From Bacillota bacterium (GTDB taxonomy: Bacteria; Bacillota; UBA994; UBA5500): a stretch of 64,000 nucleotides of DNA. The DNA lies in the NCBI GenBank assembly GCA_012735505.1, contig JAAYHE010000017.1, positions 1 to 64,000 on the forward strand, given 5' to 3'. Each line of letters begins with the position of its first letter. The first letter of the stretch is position 1. The notes under the pieces were generated by a model. The model made no database searches, was not told the DNA's origin, and worked only from the letters and a program-made list of their open reading frames with translations. A program made the position numbers and the translations under genes. Positions 25,384-34,821 of this stretch are shown one piece after another.

Positions 25384-26460
25384 ATGCTACGATTGATAGG
25401 GCCGGAAGAAACCGGCCGTTTTGACGATTTGATTGCCAATTCGCCTGACCCCGATTTTGCTCAGACGGCCGCTTGGGCCAGTCTGAAAGTGTCATGGCAA
25501 CCTTTACATTATTTGTACGAACGAGATGGATGCCCCTTGGTGGCTGTTACGGTATGGTTGCGCAAGCCTCCACTCTTGCCGTATTACTTAGCTTATGCGC
25601 CGCGTGGCCCTGTTTTGCTGACCGATCAGGCAGAAGATGTTTTGCCCGAGTTCTTAACCGAGTTAGAGCAGGAGCTGCGCCGTCGACGCGCCTTTGCTTT
25701 CAAAATTGATCCGGCCTGGACCGATGAGCTCCGGGCTGCGCAACTGCAGGTACTAGGTTTTCGTCCTGTTAAAACTGATCATCCCTTTGGTGGCACTCAG
25801 CCCAAACTAACTTTTCGTTTAGACATATCGGCAGAGCCCGAAGCACTACTGGCCTCGATGTCAAAAAAAATACGCTATAATATTCGCTATCCGGAGAAAA
25901 AGGGCGTTACCTTTCGGCAGGGCACCAAAGAAGACATTCCTTATTTAATGGCTGTGCTCAAGGATACCAGTCGGCGCCGCAATTTCATCGAGCGAGGGCC
26001 AGAGTATTACGAGCGTTTGTTAGATGCCATGGGAGATAAAGCCTCGCTTATCATTGCTATGCAGGGAGAGCAGGTGCTGGCTGCCGGTATAACCATTGTT
26101 TGTGGGCGGCAGGCTTGGGCTGTTTATGGTGGCATGCTGCGGGAGTTTTCGCAACTGAGGGCCTATTACGGGTTAAACTGGCATCGGATGCTATGGGCCA
26201 AGAGCCAGGGTGCAACATCGTTTGACTTCTTTGGTGTGCCGGTGGACCATTCCGAGTCATCACCTTTATATGGTCTGTATCAATTTAAGAAGAGTTTCGG
26301 CGGTGATTTGGTCGAATTCGTCGGGGAATTTGAGCAACCTATTCGCCCTTGGCTTTATTGGTTCTGGCAACGCTTTTCTCCTGTCGCCCTGAGGGTGTGG
26401 AAGTGGTTGGCGGCTAGGTTGCGCCAGCACGAGAGAAAAGCTGAAGATGAAATTAAATAG
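25384..26460 (+). CDS. FemABX-type peptidoglycan bridge aminoacyltransferase
   Basis: Double-GNAT protein of the FemABX family, which uses aminoacyl-tRNA to add residues to the stem peptide of lipid II. 358 residues, near the family norm. Seen: FAQTAAWASLKVSWQP at the N-terminus, the YAPRGPVLL segment, KIRYNIRYPEKKGV (conserved K-R-N-R core), YGGMLREFSQLRAYYGLNW, and FFGVPVDHSE. ATG 25384 follows GGAGGCG. The stop is 20 bases before murE, so the two are one transcription unit; the coupling points to wall peptide synthesis. The amino acid it adds cannot be read from sequence. Confidence 0.85.
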   Translation: MLRLIGPEETGRFDDLIANSPDPDFAQTAAWASLKVSWQPLHYLYERDGCPLVAVTVWLRKPPLLPYYLAYAPRGPVLLTDQAEDVLPEFLTELEQELRRRRAFAFKIDPAWTDELRAAQLQVLGFRPVKTDHPFGGTQPKLTFRLDISAEPEALLASMSKKIRYNIRYPEKKGVTFRQGTKEDIPYLMAVLKDTSRRRNFIERGPEYYERLLDAMGDKASLIIAMQGEQVLAAGITIVCGRQAWAVYGGMLREFSQLRAYYGLNWHRMLWAKSQGATSFDFFGVPVDHSESSPLYGLYQFKKSFGGDLVEFVGEFEQPIRPWLYWFWQRFSPVALRVWKWLAARLRQHERKAEDEIK

Positions 26461-26480
26461 TCTGGGAGGGAGGGTGCCCG

Positions 26481-27902
26481 GTGAATTTTGGAGAACTGCT
26501 ACAAGGTATCAGCGCTAAGAGCCTGCCAGTGACCGGTATTGAACACGATTCGCGCCGCGTGCGGCCGGGCGTCGTTTTCGTATGTATCAGCGGCCGCAGG
26601 TTTGACGGCCATTCATTTGCTGAACAAGCTGTGGTAGCAGGCGCATCATTTGTTGTAGGCGAGCGCTATTTATCGTTACCAAATTATGTACAAGTAGAAA
26701 ACAGCCGACGAGCTTTAGCTGAATTAGCTTATGCCTACTATGGTGATCATAGTCAAAGGCTACAACCGATTGGCATCACCGGCACCAACGGTAAGTCTAC
26801 AACTTGCCACCTCATAGCCAGCTTGCTCAATCAAGGCGGTGTGCCGACAGCCACAATCGGCACCCTGGGCGTCTTTTTCCCTGAAGACCGCCGTATTGAA
26901 ACTACTGTTAATACTACACCTGATGCCGTTGAGCTGGCGCGTATTTTTAGCCGCCTGCAAGAGCAAGGTGCCCAGCGGGTGGCCTTAGAGGTGTCTTCGC
27001 AAGCTACTGATCAGGAGCGTGTATGGGGAATTAAGTTTGCAGGCATTATTTTTACCAATCTGACACAGGACCATTTAGACTATCATAAGACCTTTGAGGC
27101 CTATTTTGAGGCCAAGCGGCGTTTATTCCTGCTACCCCATCGCCAGACAGTAATCAATATCGACGACCCCTATGGCCAACGCTTGGCCGCAGAATTTCCT
27201 GGAGGTTATACCATCAGCTTGCGGCAACCCGCCCGCATTCAAGCACATAAAGTAGATGTTACCGAAGAGGGGATGAGTTTCGTTTTACTTATAGACGGGC
27301 GCACCGAGCCAGTTGCTATGCCATTGCACGGTATTTATAACTTATATAACCTGCTATCTGCCCTAGGCGGTATAGCGTGCTTGGACTTAGACCCGTTCGA
27401 TTTCTTAGAGGGAGTATCCAATTTAACTCTGCCGAAAGGCCGTTGGGAGGTAGTAGGCCAGTCGCCTACAGTAATAGTCGACTATGCCCACACTCCCGAC
27501 AGTATGGAGCAGGTGCTGAGCCATGCCCGTCGCATTGCCCGCGGTCGGGTGATCACCCTCTTTGGCTGTACGGGCAATCGCGACCGCGAAAAGCGGCCCT
27601 TGATGGGCGAAGTAGCTAGTCGGCATAGTGAGTTTGTGATTTTAAGCAATGATAATCCCGAGGGAGAAGATCCAGAAGCTATTGCTAAAGAAGCCCTAGT
27701 CGGTATTTCTAAACCCCATTTAGTCGAATTAGATCGAGAAAAAGCGATTGCGGCAGCCATCGAGATGGCAAATCCCGATGACGTGGTTTTGATTTTAGGC
27801 AAAGGGCATGAAGAGACTATCGATTTCGGCCAACACTCTTTACCCTTTTCCGACGTGGCTGTGGCTCGACGCTATTGGGAACAGAAGCGCAAAAGCCTTT
27901 AG
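26481..27902 (+). CDS. murE: UDP-N-acetylmuramyl-tripeptide synthetase (MurE family)
   Basis: Mur ligase adding the third amino acid to UDP-MurNAc-L-Ala-D-Glu. 473 residues. Seen: the N-terminal uridine-binding segment with DSRRVRPG, ATP loop GITGTNGKSTTCHLIA, EVSSQAT, NLTQDHLDYHKTFEAY with the carbamylated-Lys region downstream, and C-terminal VDYAHTPDSMEQVL and GCTGNRDREKRP. The specificity motif, DNPR in meso-DAP enzymes, reads DNPE (in LSNDNPEGEDPEAI), so the usual DAP-contacting Arg is missing. GTG 26481 follows a GGGAGGGAGGG site. It follows femX and ends at a strong terminator. Confidence 0.9.
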   Translation: MNFGELLQGISAKSLPVTGIEHDSRRVRPGVVFVCISGRRFDGHSFAEQAVVAGASFVVGERYLSLPNYVQVENSRRALAELAYAYYGDHSQRLQPIGITGTNGKSTTCHLIASLLNQGGVPTATIGTLGVFFPEDRRIETTVNTTPDAVELARIFSRLQEQGAQRVALEVSSQATDQERVWGIKFAGIIFTNLTQDHLDYHKTFEAYFEAKRRLFLLPHRQTVINIDDPYGQRLAAEFPGGYTISLRQPARIQAHKVDVTEEGMSFVLLIDGRTEPVAMPLHGIYNLYNLLSALGGIACLDLDPFDFLEGVSNLTLPKGRWEVVGQSPTVIVDYAHTPDSMEQVLSHARRIARGRVITLFGCTGNRDREKRPLMGEVASRHSEFVILSNDNPEGEDPEAIAKEALVGISKPHLVELDREKAIAAAIEMANPDDVVLILGKGHEETIDFGQHSLPFSDVAVARRYWEQKRKSL

Positions 27903-27935
27903 TGTCATAGGAAAAATAGATGGCTAAAACATATC

Positions 27936-27975
27936 AACCATGCCCTAGCCGGTTGGCAGGGCATGGTTTTTTTTG
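27936..27975 (+). terminator. Terminator of the femX-murE operon
   Basis: AACCATGCCCT (27936-27946) and AGGGCATGGTT (27958-27968), an 11-base loop, followed by a run of eight T's. Strong Rho-independent terminator. Confidence 0.88.
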
Positions 27976-28075
27976 TCGTTTTGAGCAGAAAAAGAACACC
28001 TTATAACGAAATATAGAACAAAGCTGTGTAATTGATAATAACATCTGTTACCAAGTTGAGAGGAGCATTGAATGT

Positions 28076-29833
28076 ATGAGGTTGTCCATTGTAGGCAAAT
28101 TGGGGGTTAGCTTTGCAATCCTCGTCCTATTGTCAGCAGCATCGGGCCTAGTCTCTTATTATTCCTTGCAACAAACCGCAACAATAGGCAAGGAAGTAAA
28201 TGAGGCCATGGAATTTCAGAAATTCCTGGTTGAAAAGGAGAATGATCACCTGCATTGGGTGTCCCAATTTAGTGACCTGTTCGTTCTAGGAATGGTACCA
28301 GAAAAGCTGACAGACCATACCGAATGTGGTCTGGGCCAATGGTACTATTCTACCGACTCGTTTTCTTCCATAAGAGCCACTATACCTGAGGATGATGTCG
28401 ATGCTGTGAGTGCAGTTACTGCTGCCTCCCAGGCTCGGAGAGATCGCAACCAAGAGGTATATGATTCTTTGGGTGTAGCCCACGTGCAGGTACACGAGTC
28501 AGGGCAACGGGCCCTAGACTTATATCAGCGTGGGCGCATCAAGGAAGCTATAAAGGTCTACACTGAAGAAACAACCCCAGCCATCGCCGAAGTGCAAGCT
28601 TTGTTGCACGAAATGGAAGAAATAGAAGCTGCTTATGTTCAAACTTTGCTGGCAGAGAGCACACAAGTACGCCAGCGGGCCGTTTCTGCCATAGTCGTTG
28701 CCAGCCTAGCTAGTGCAGCGGCTGCCGTACTGGCCGCCGTAGTCATGCATAGGCAAGTTGCAGTGCCTATCCGAAAAATGTCTTCAGTAGCGCAAGATAT
28801 TGCTGAGGGCGACCTGCGAACAACTGGAGTGCAACATCACAGCGGTGACGAGATTGGCTTGTTGGCAACTTCCTTGGCCCAAATGGTTCAGGGTTTGCGG
28901 GAAATGGTGAGCAGTATTCAAGAACAGGCCGACCATGTTGTGCAAGCGAGTGAAGTCTTGGCAGCATCAGCTGACGAGAGCGGCAAGGCTGCTGAACATA
29001 TTGCTATCTCCATTCAAACAGTGGCACAAGGCGGTAGCGAAGCAACTGATCGTATGGCAGAGCTATCCCAACTGGCCGATTCTTTGCAAGCAGCTGCTAA
29101 TGCAGTAGCTCATTCTGCCGATGTCACCCTCGCTGCCACTAGCCAGACAGCAGAGGCGGCGGAGCAGGGCGTAGATGCAGTCGATCATGCTTTAGAGCTC
29201 CTCGATCGGGTAGCACAGCAGGTAGGCAGTTTCACGCAAGTGATTAGAGCGCTGTCGGACCGTTGCCAGCAGGTAGGAGAAATTGTGGAACTGATCCAGG
29301 GTATAGCCAATCAGACTAATTTGCTGGCCCTCAATGCTAGCATAGAAGCTGCACGTGCTGGTGAACACGGAAAAGGCTTCGCCGTGGTTGCAGAGTCGGT
29401 GCGCAATTTGGCTGACGAATCAAAGAGCGCTGCTGGTAGCATTACCAACTTGATTGGCATGATGCAAATAGAAACTGCAGAAGCCAATACCAGTATGGCG
29501 GCCGAGGCTGAAAAGGTAGAGCAACAAGTCAAGGTGATTAAAGAATCAATGGCCGCTTTCAATACGATCGCCGCTAGTGCAACGAGCACCGAGCATGAAG
29601 CACAGGCCTTCTTACGCATTGGTGAGGAATTAGCTAAGTACAGCAATGAGCTACAGGCAGTCATGCGGGGCATGGCTAGCATCATGGAAGAAAATGCAGC
29701 AGGAGCCGAGGAGATCTCGGCTGCGACAGAAGAACAGACTGCAGGAGTGCAGGAGGTGGCCTCTGCCGCAGCGGAACTGCGCAACTTGGCAACGCGCTTG
29801 CAGGAGCTATCTAGCAACTTTAGGCTTACATAA
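28076..29833 (+). CDS. Methyl-accepting chemotaxis protein with CZB-like sensor region
   Basis: Transmembrane chemoreceptor, 585 residues. Membrane segment 1 is at about 8-29, an extracytoplasmic domain at about 30-200, segment 2 at about 205-225 (with Ala-rich [10 protein letters not shown]), HAMP at about 228-280, and the MCP signalling domain to the end. The conserved hairpin tip is [20 protein letters not shown] followed by [17 protein letters not shown]. The sensor region has NDHLHW, CGLGQWY and HVQVH, which resembles the chemoreceptor zinc-binding (CZB) pattern of H-x-x-W, C-x-G-x-W-x and H-x-x-x-H. No other chemotaxis genes lie in the window. A terminator follows. Confidence 0.88.
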   Translation: MRLSIVGKLGVSFAILVLLSAASGLVSYYSLQQTATIGKEVNEAMEFQKFLVEKENDHLHWVSQFSDLFVLGMVPEKLTDHTECGLGQWYYSTDSFSSIRATIPEDDVDAVSAVTAASQARRDRNQEVYDSLGVAHVQVHESGQRALDLYQRGRIKEAIKVYTEETTPAIAEVQALLHEMEEIEAAYVQTLLAESTQVRQRAVSAIVVASLASAAAAVLAAVVMHRQVAVPIRKMSSVAQDIAEGDLRTTGVQHHSGDEIGLLATSLAQMVQGLREMVSSIQEQADHVVQASEVLAASADESGKAAEHIAISIQTVAQGGSEATDRMAELSQLADSLQAAANAVAHSADVTLAATSQTAEAAEQGVDAVDHALELLDRVAQQVGSFTQVIRALSDRCQQVGEIVELIQGIANQTNLLALNASIEAARAGEHGKGFAVVAESVRNLADESKSAAGSITNLIGMMQIETAEANTSMAAEAEKVEQQVKVIKESMAAFNTIAASATSTEHEAQAFLRIGEELAKYSNELQAVMRGMASIMEENAAGAEEISAATEEQTAGVQEVASAAAELRNLATRLQELSSNFRLT

Positions 29834-29847
29834 CATTGATTGAATTG

Positions 29848-29874
29848 GAGCCCTAATCAGGGCTCTTTTTTTAT
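29848..29874 (+). terminator. Terminator of the chemoreceptor gene
   Basis: GAGCCCT and AGGGCTC stem with a 4-base loop, followed by seven T's. Confidence 0.88.
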
Positions 29875-29960
29875 TTTCGTGGAATATTTTACACCAAAAG
29901 GGAGAGCAGGGACTTACTGAGAGATGGCGAATAAAGACCTCTGAAGGAGGTGCATTTCGC

Positions 29961-31301
29961 ATTAAGTACATCAAGAACCTAAAGATGCGCATGTTGGTGT
30001 CAGGATTGGTATTTTTGCTGTTTTTGGGGATTTTTTCTCCGGTTGCACCGCAAATGGAGGCAGCTAACAGCAGAGGCCCCCTCTTGGCAGCTTGGCTGGC
30101 AAGTGAATTAGAAGGTGTTCCCCATAGATTTGGCGGGGCCGACCCCCAAAGCGGGATGGATAATTCGGGGTTAATTTACTATGTGTACCAGAAGATAGGA
30201 GCAGACATGCCACGAGCCTTGTCGGCTCAGGCTAGTTATGGTACTAAAGTCGATAAGCAAGATCTGGTGGCAGGCGACTTAGTTTTTTTTAACAACCCTA
30301 ATACTAGCCGCATAGTACATGTAGGCATATACTTGGGTGATGGTGATTTTGTTGCCTCGTCTAGCTCTACCAATGGCGTAGTACGCCGCAATCTAAACCA
30401 GAGTTATTATGTCAAGCATTACGTTGGCGCTCGCCGGGTGCCTGCAGCGGCATTTCGTCCTGCCTACGAAGCGCTCGGGCAAATAGCGCGCGCAACCGTT
30501 GGCCTGCCTTATCGTGCAGCTGGGGCATCGGCCCAAGGCGTGGATAACGTCGGCTTAATCAAGTATATATATGGCCAATACTTCGTGCCCTTGCCGGCAG
30601 ACTTAGACGCACTGGCTAAGATGGGCGTAAGCGTGTCGCGATCTCAGCTGCGTCCGGGTGACATGATTTTCTTCCGGGGAGCCAATTCGGCGACACCCTA
30701 CCGAGTGGGGATGTACATAGGTAATAACGAATTCGTGGTCATTGACCAAGACCTAGGCCGGGTCGTGCAGCGTAGCCTGACCACGTCGTTTTACCGGAAC
30801 CGCTATCTCTATGCGCGGCGCCCCTATGCTAACTTTACTCCGCCAGCCAGCTTTGCTGCCCCGGGTGGTGAGGCACAACCACAGCCACAACCAAAACCAG
30901 AGCCACAGCCAGAGCCTTCAGCTCCACCGATTGCCGAACAGCTGGTAGCAGCTGCCTTGAAGCATGTAGGCAAACCCTATCGCTTAGGGGCAAATGGTCC
31001 GAGTGTTTTCGATTGCTCTGGGCTAACCTCCTATGTGTTTAGGCAGTTTGGCTATATATTGCCGCGGGCTTCCTATTCGCAGGCTAAAGTGGGGCAGGCG
31101 GTTAGCTATAACCAGCTGCAGCCAGGTGATTTAGTTTTCTTCAAGAACACTTGGCGCAACGATGGGCGGGTAGATCATGTCGCCATCTATATGGGTGATG
31201 GCCGTATCGTACATGCAATTAGATCTGGTGTAACTACTAGCTCCTTGCGTGGCTACTGGTTAGACCATTATGCCGGCGCCCGGAGAATATTGGACCCTTA
31301 A
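29961..31301 (+). CDS. Secreted triple NlpC/P60-domain protein; two domains lack the catalytic Cys
   Basis: Cell-wall protein of about 446 residues. A signal peptide (KYIKNLKMRMLVSGLVFLLF region) is followed by three NlpC/P60 domains at about residues 45-160, 170-285 and 325-446. A Gln/Pro/Glu linker precedes the third domain. Only the third has the catalytic FDCSG and a following His (VDHVAIYMGDG). Domain 1 reads MDNSG and domain 2 reads VDNVG at that site. The intact domain should be a DL-endopeptidase; the other two may bind wall peptides. The start is uncertain: AAGGAGG at 29944-29950 points to ATT at 29961, while the first ATG (29985) has no ribosome site. Confidence 0.85.
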   Translation: MKYIKNLKMRMLVSGLVFLLFLGIFSPVAPQMEAANSRGPLLAAWLASELEGVPHRFGGADPQSGMDNSGLIYYVYQKIGADMPRALSAQASYGTKVDKQDLVAGDLVFFNNPNTSRIVHVGIYLGDGDFVASSSSTNGVVRRNLNQSYYVKHYVGARRVPAAAFRPAYEALGQIARATVGLPYRAAGASAQGVDNVGLIKYIYGQYFVPLPADLDALAKMGVSVSRSQLRPGDMIFFRGANSATPYRVGMYIGNNEFVVIDQDLGRVVQRSLTTSFYRNRYLYARRPYANFTPPASFAAPGGEAQPQPQPKPEPQPEPSAPPIAEQLVAAALKHVGKPYRLGANGPSVFDCSGLTSYVFRQFGYILPRASYSQAKVGQAVSYNQLQPGDLVFFKNTWRNDGRVDHVAIYMGDGRIVHAIRSGVTTSSLRGYWLDHYAGARRILDP

Positions 31302-31328
31302 TACATGACCTTTACGCTTGCTCTTAGC

Positions 31329-31363
31329 CAAGGTGCCCCCGTCAGGTCGACGGGGGCACCTTG
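31329..31363. terminator. Strong bidirectional terminator
   Basis: CAAGGTGCCCCCGTC (31329-31343) pairs perfectly with GACGGGGGCACCTTG (31349-31363) around a 5-base loop, between the NlpC gene and the convergent mrfB. Confidence 0.8.
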
Positions 31364-31364
31364 C

Positions 31365-32564
31365 TTATGTGGAGGCGCTAGTTTGAGCTTTATTCCTGAT
31401 TCTTCGCAAGCGGTGTTCTAGGTCGGCGGCTTTTGCCGACTTGGCCTGCCAGGCTATAGCTAGGGCGCGGCGGGTGACTCGTTCGGCCTCTGTCAAGTCT
31501 TTGGCGCGGTGCTCGTAGTATTTGGCCAATTCTTCATAGGTGTCCAGGTCATCATATGCCAGCTGGAGAATTTCCTGCCAGAGGGCGCAAGCCTGTTCAT
31601 AATTCCTTAGGCGTTTATAAACCAGGGCCGTGGTGCGCAGCAAGCGCAGGTACTGGCTGCGTCTGTGGCAGAGCTGGCGAGCGGCATCGAGGTATAACAG
31701 TCCTAGGCTAAAGTTGCTTTGCCCTAAAGCTAATTTGGCCAAAGCCTCGGCTTCCCAGGGGCAGTTACATTCTCCAGGTGGCAATCGCAGAGTTTGCTGA
31801 ATGTGGAAAAGCAGGGTGGCCATGGAGAGGATATCTAGCGTATTATGCTCGATAATATCTTGCAGCAGCTGCCCCTGGCCCGTATGTAAGAACTGAAAGT
31901 AGCGTCCCGGGATCTCAGACCCGGGGATATCGTTGAGGCGCCGCACCCCCAGAATATTGATCTCTAGACTACTCAAGCTGCAGCTTTTCAATTTGTGACG
32001 CCAGATTCTCCTGGCTAAATGCAGCAAATCTAACTGTTTCTTGCCTGCACATCCTTGCAGGCCCAGGCGGGCCATAGTGAAGCGTGTTTGTAATAGGGGT
32101 ATATCAAAAGTTTTTCCATTAAAGGAGATGATGGTGTCTTTCTCTTGCAGCTCTTGTTCCAGTAAGTAAAGTACTGCCAACTCTTCGTTATAGTCGCGCA
32201 TTAACAGCTGCTTCACCAAGAAATGGCTGCTGGTAAAACTCCCTAAGCCCACGAGGAAGGCGTAGGTGCCGGTGCCCCCGGCTAAGCCGGTCGTTTCTGT
32301 ATCTAGGAACAGGGCAGTCTTAACGTCTAGCGGTTGGGGCTGGCCCAAGGTCCCATAGCTGGTATGCAAGGCTTCCCCCAAGCGCCAGTGGCCGTGTCTT
32401 TCCTCTAGGGGAATAGCCTTGTCGATTACATAACAGGCTCCAACCGGAGTGGTGACTTCTCGCCCGTGGAGAAAGGAATCAAGCTCTGCTGCAGGTGTGG
32501 TCGCTGGGGCTGGGCCGCTACTGGCTGGGGGTATAAGTCGCCTTAATTTGTTGGCTAGACTCAA
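31365..32564 (-). CDS. mrfB: MrfB/YprB-like DEDDh exonuclease with TPR-like C-terminus
   Basis: Homologue of Bacillus subtilis YprB (MrfB), the nuclease partner of the helicase MrfA in mitomycin-lesion repair. About 399 residues. The exonuclease core begins FLDTETTGLAGGTGTYAF (first Asp and Glu of DEDD), continues IISFNGKTFDIPLLQTRF, and has an EHNTLDILSM segment with the later Asp. The C-terminal 130 residues are helical, TPR-like repeats. The TTG start at 32564 overlaps the 3' end of the mrfA gene by 47 bases. That overlap and the conserved pairing imply a joint repair role. Confidence 0.85.
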   Translation of the reverse strand: MSLANKLRRLIPPASSGPAPATTPAAELDSFLHGREVTTPVGACYVIDKAIPLEERHGHWRLGEALHTSYGTLGQPQPLDVKTALFLDTETTGLAGGTGTYAFLVGLGSFTSSHFLVKQLLMRDYNEELAVLYLLEQELQEKDTIISFNGKTFDIPLLQTRFTMARLGLQGCAGKKQLDLLHLARRIWRHKLKSCSLSSLEINILGVRRLNDIPGSEIPGRYFQFLHTGQGQLLQDIIEHNTLDILSMATLLFHIQQTLRLPPGECNCPWEAEALAKLALGQSNFSLGLLYLDAARQLCHRRSQYLRLLRTTALVYKRLRNYEQACALWQEILQLAYDDLDTYEELAKYYEHRAKDLTEAERVTRRALAIAWQAKSAKAADLEHRLRRIRNKAQTSAST

Positions 32565-34821
32565 CCTGCAAAACCCCCTTTAGCAACTGAGAGGCATGAG
32601 CTTTGCCTTCCAAACCCACTTCGTCCAGTGGGCCTACACAAGAAGGGCAGCCCGCGGGGCAGGGACAGCGCGCGATGATGCTCAATGCTCGCTGGAGAAG
32701 GCGCCCATGGGCCTCGAAAAGCTGCTCGCTAAAACCTACGCCTCCCGGATACTTTTCATAGATGTAGATGGTTGGAGCTCCAGTAAAGGGCGAGCGGATG
32801 TGGGCCGTCACCCCGAGGTCGCTGGGTTCGCACATTAATTCTAGGGAAGCGATGTTTGCTAGAAGATTAGCCAGCCCCAGCAGGGCACTCTGCAAGGCAT
32901 CTTGGGAAAGGCTGGCCCTATTGGCTTCTGGTAGGCTGAACCAATAGGCAGTGGTATGCATTTCCTGTTCCGGCACCGAGATTTGCCCCCAACCAATATT
33001 CTCATGGGTATAGAACTTGATCTTCTTATACATGTGGGTTTTGGCTACCACCATCACCTCCCCCCAGTTCTGCGTGCAGCAGGGTAATTCTGCCTGGGCG
33101 AACACGTCTAGCACTTTTAGATCCACATCTAAATTGGCGTCGGTATAGTAATCCACATTAACCTGGCTAGCGTAGGCTTTTTGTCGCTCCCAGTCCAAGC
33201 TGTCAATATGATATTGCTTGCTTTCGTGCAGGTAGATGGCCCCTTCATGGACCAGCATGGCGGCACTAAAGCGATCTACCTCGCCAATTACCCGGGTTTG
33301 CCCCCCGGTGGTGTCGATGATAGCAAAATTCTCGGTTGAGGCGCTGCGCAGGGAGATGTCAATTGCCGGGTAGTTTTCGCTCATCCAATACCAGCGGTTC
33401 CCTACTCGGCGCAGAATCATCTGCTCCGCTAGATAATCTAAAATCTCTGTCGGATCTAGGTCGCCAAACTGTTCTCCGACCACAAAAGGCAGTTCGAAGG
33501 CAGCGCATTTAAGATGGGAGACCAAGATATAGAGGTTGTTAGGATTAATGCGGGCAAACTCGGCGCCCCGACCCAAGAAGTATTCGGGATTTTGGATCAT
33601 AAATTGATTCAGGGGGCTAGAATTGGCCACCAGAACCGCCAAAGAGGGGGCGTTACTGCGGCCTGCCCGCCCGAATTGTTGCCAAGTGCTGGCTATGGTT
33701 CCCGGATAACCAGTTAAAACAGCGGCCTGCAGTGAGCCGATATCGATGCCCAGCTCTAAGGCGTTGGTACTAACAACTCCTAAGACCTTCCCGGCCCGCA
33801 GATCCTGCTCGATCTGTCTTCTTTGTTTGGGCAGGTAGCCGCCCCGGTAGGCGCGGATGGTTTCCGGTTGGCCGAGTTTATGGAAGGCCTTCCGCAGGTA
33901 GGTAACCAGCACTTCGGTGTCCAAACGGCTGCGAGCAAAGACGATGGTCGGAATCTGAGCCTTGATTAGCTCATGGGCCACTGCTTCTGCTTCGAGAAGG
34001 GCACTACGGCGGATACCTAAAGGTTGGTTGACTACGGGCGGGTTATAAAAGACTATTTCTTTGGGGCCACTGGGAGCGCCGTTTTGATCGATGACGGTTA
34101 CTGGCCGGCCTAACAGGCCTGCCCCATGCTCGCCGGGGTTAGCGATGGTGGCCGAGGTGCAGATGTATTGGGGGTTGGCACCGTAGAACTGGCAAATGCG
34201 CTGCAATCGGCGCAGCACGTTGGCCACATGGGAACCGAAAACACCCCGATAAATATGTAATTCGTCGATAACTACATACTTCAGGTTTTCAAACAATCGC
34301 ATCCACTTGGTGTGGTGGGGTAAGATACCCGAATGGAGCATGTCCGGGTTGGTGACAACAATGCTCCCGGCTGAGCGAATGGCCATGCGGGCGTCTCCCG
34401 GCGTATCGCCATCGTAAGTGTAGGTTTTTATTTTGCCGCCCAGTTGGTCACCCCAGGCCATCAGTTCCGCCACCTGATCTTGAGCTAAAGCTTTGGTGGG
34501 GAAGAGGTAGAGGGCCCGAGCGCTTTCATCTTGCAGCAAGGCCCTGATTACTGGCAAATTATAACAGAGAGTTTTGCCCGAGGCAGTGGGTGTAACCACC
34601 ACTATGTCTTCACCCTTTTCCACAGCGGTGAGGGCTGCAGCCTGATGGCTGTAGAGCTTGCTGATGCCCTGTTTTTGCAACAGCTCGCGAAGCTCAGCCG
34701 GTAGAAAATCGGGAATCGGCTCATAAACCCCTTGCTTAGCTGGTATTCGATGGACAAAGGTTATGTTATTCATGAAGCGAGGATTCGTCCTTAGCTTGGT
34801 TAATACATCCTCCAAACTCAC
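32518..34821 (-). CDS. mrfA: MrfA/YprA-like DEAD/DEAH-box helicase with DUF1998 domain
   Basis: 3'-5' DNA helicase homologous to B. subtilis YprA (MrfA). 767 residues. Seen: the Q-like SKLYSHQAAAL, Walker A VVTPTASGKTLCYNLP, FPTKALAQDQ, DELHIYRGVFGSHV (DExH), CTSATIANP, and in the second domain STNALELGIDIG and QQFGRAGRS. The C-terminal DUF1998 region ends in a four-Cys cluster (CPCPAGCPSC), as in MrfA. GTG at 34821 is preferred because GAAGGGTGG lies upstream and the earlier ATG at 34848 has no site. It is followed by mrfB, overlapping. Confidence 0.9.
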   Translation of the reverse strand: MSLEDVLTKLRTNPRFMNNITFVHRIPAKQGVYEPIPDFLPAELRELLQKQGISKLYSHQAAALTAVEKGEDIVVVTPTASGKTLCYNLPVIRALLQDESARALYLFPTKALAQDQVAELMAWGDQLGGKIKTYTYDGDTPGDARMAIRSAGSIVVTNPDMLHSGILPHHTKWMRLFENLKYVVIDELHIYRGVFGSHVANVLRRLQRICQFYGANPQYICTSATIANPGEHGAGLLGRPVTVIDQNGAPSGPKEIVFYNPPVVNQPLGIRRSALLEAEAVAHELIKAQIPTIVFARSRLDTEVLVTYLRKAFHKLGQPETIRAYRGGYLPKQRRQIEQDLRAGKVLGVVSTNALELGIDIGSLQAAVLTGYPGTIASTWQQFGRAGRSNAPSLAVLVANSSPLNQFMIQNPEYFLGRGAEFARINPNNLYILVSHLKCAAFELPFVVGEQFGDLDPTEILDYLAEQMILRRVGNRWYWMSENYPAIDISLRSASTENFAIIDTTGGQTRVIGEVDRFSAAMLVHEGAIYLHESKQYHIDSLDWERQKAYASQVNVDYYTDANLDVDLKVLDVFAQAELPCCTQNWGEVMVVAKTHMYKKIKFYTHENIGWGQISVPEQEMHTTAYWFSLPEANRASLSQDALQSALLGLANLLANIASLELMCEPSDLGVTAHIRSPFTGAPTIYIYEKYPGGVGFSEQLFEAHGRLLQRALSIIARCPCPAGCPSCVGPLDEVGLEGKAHASQLLKGVLQVESSQQIKATYTPSQ

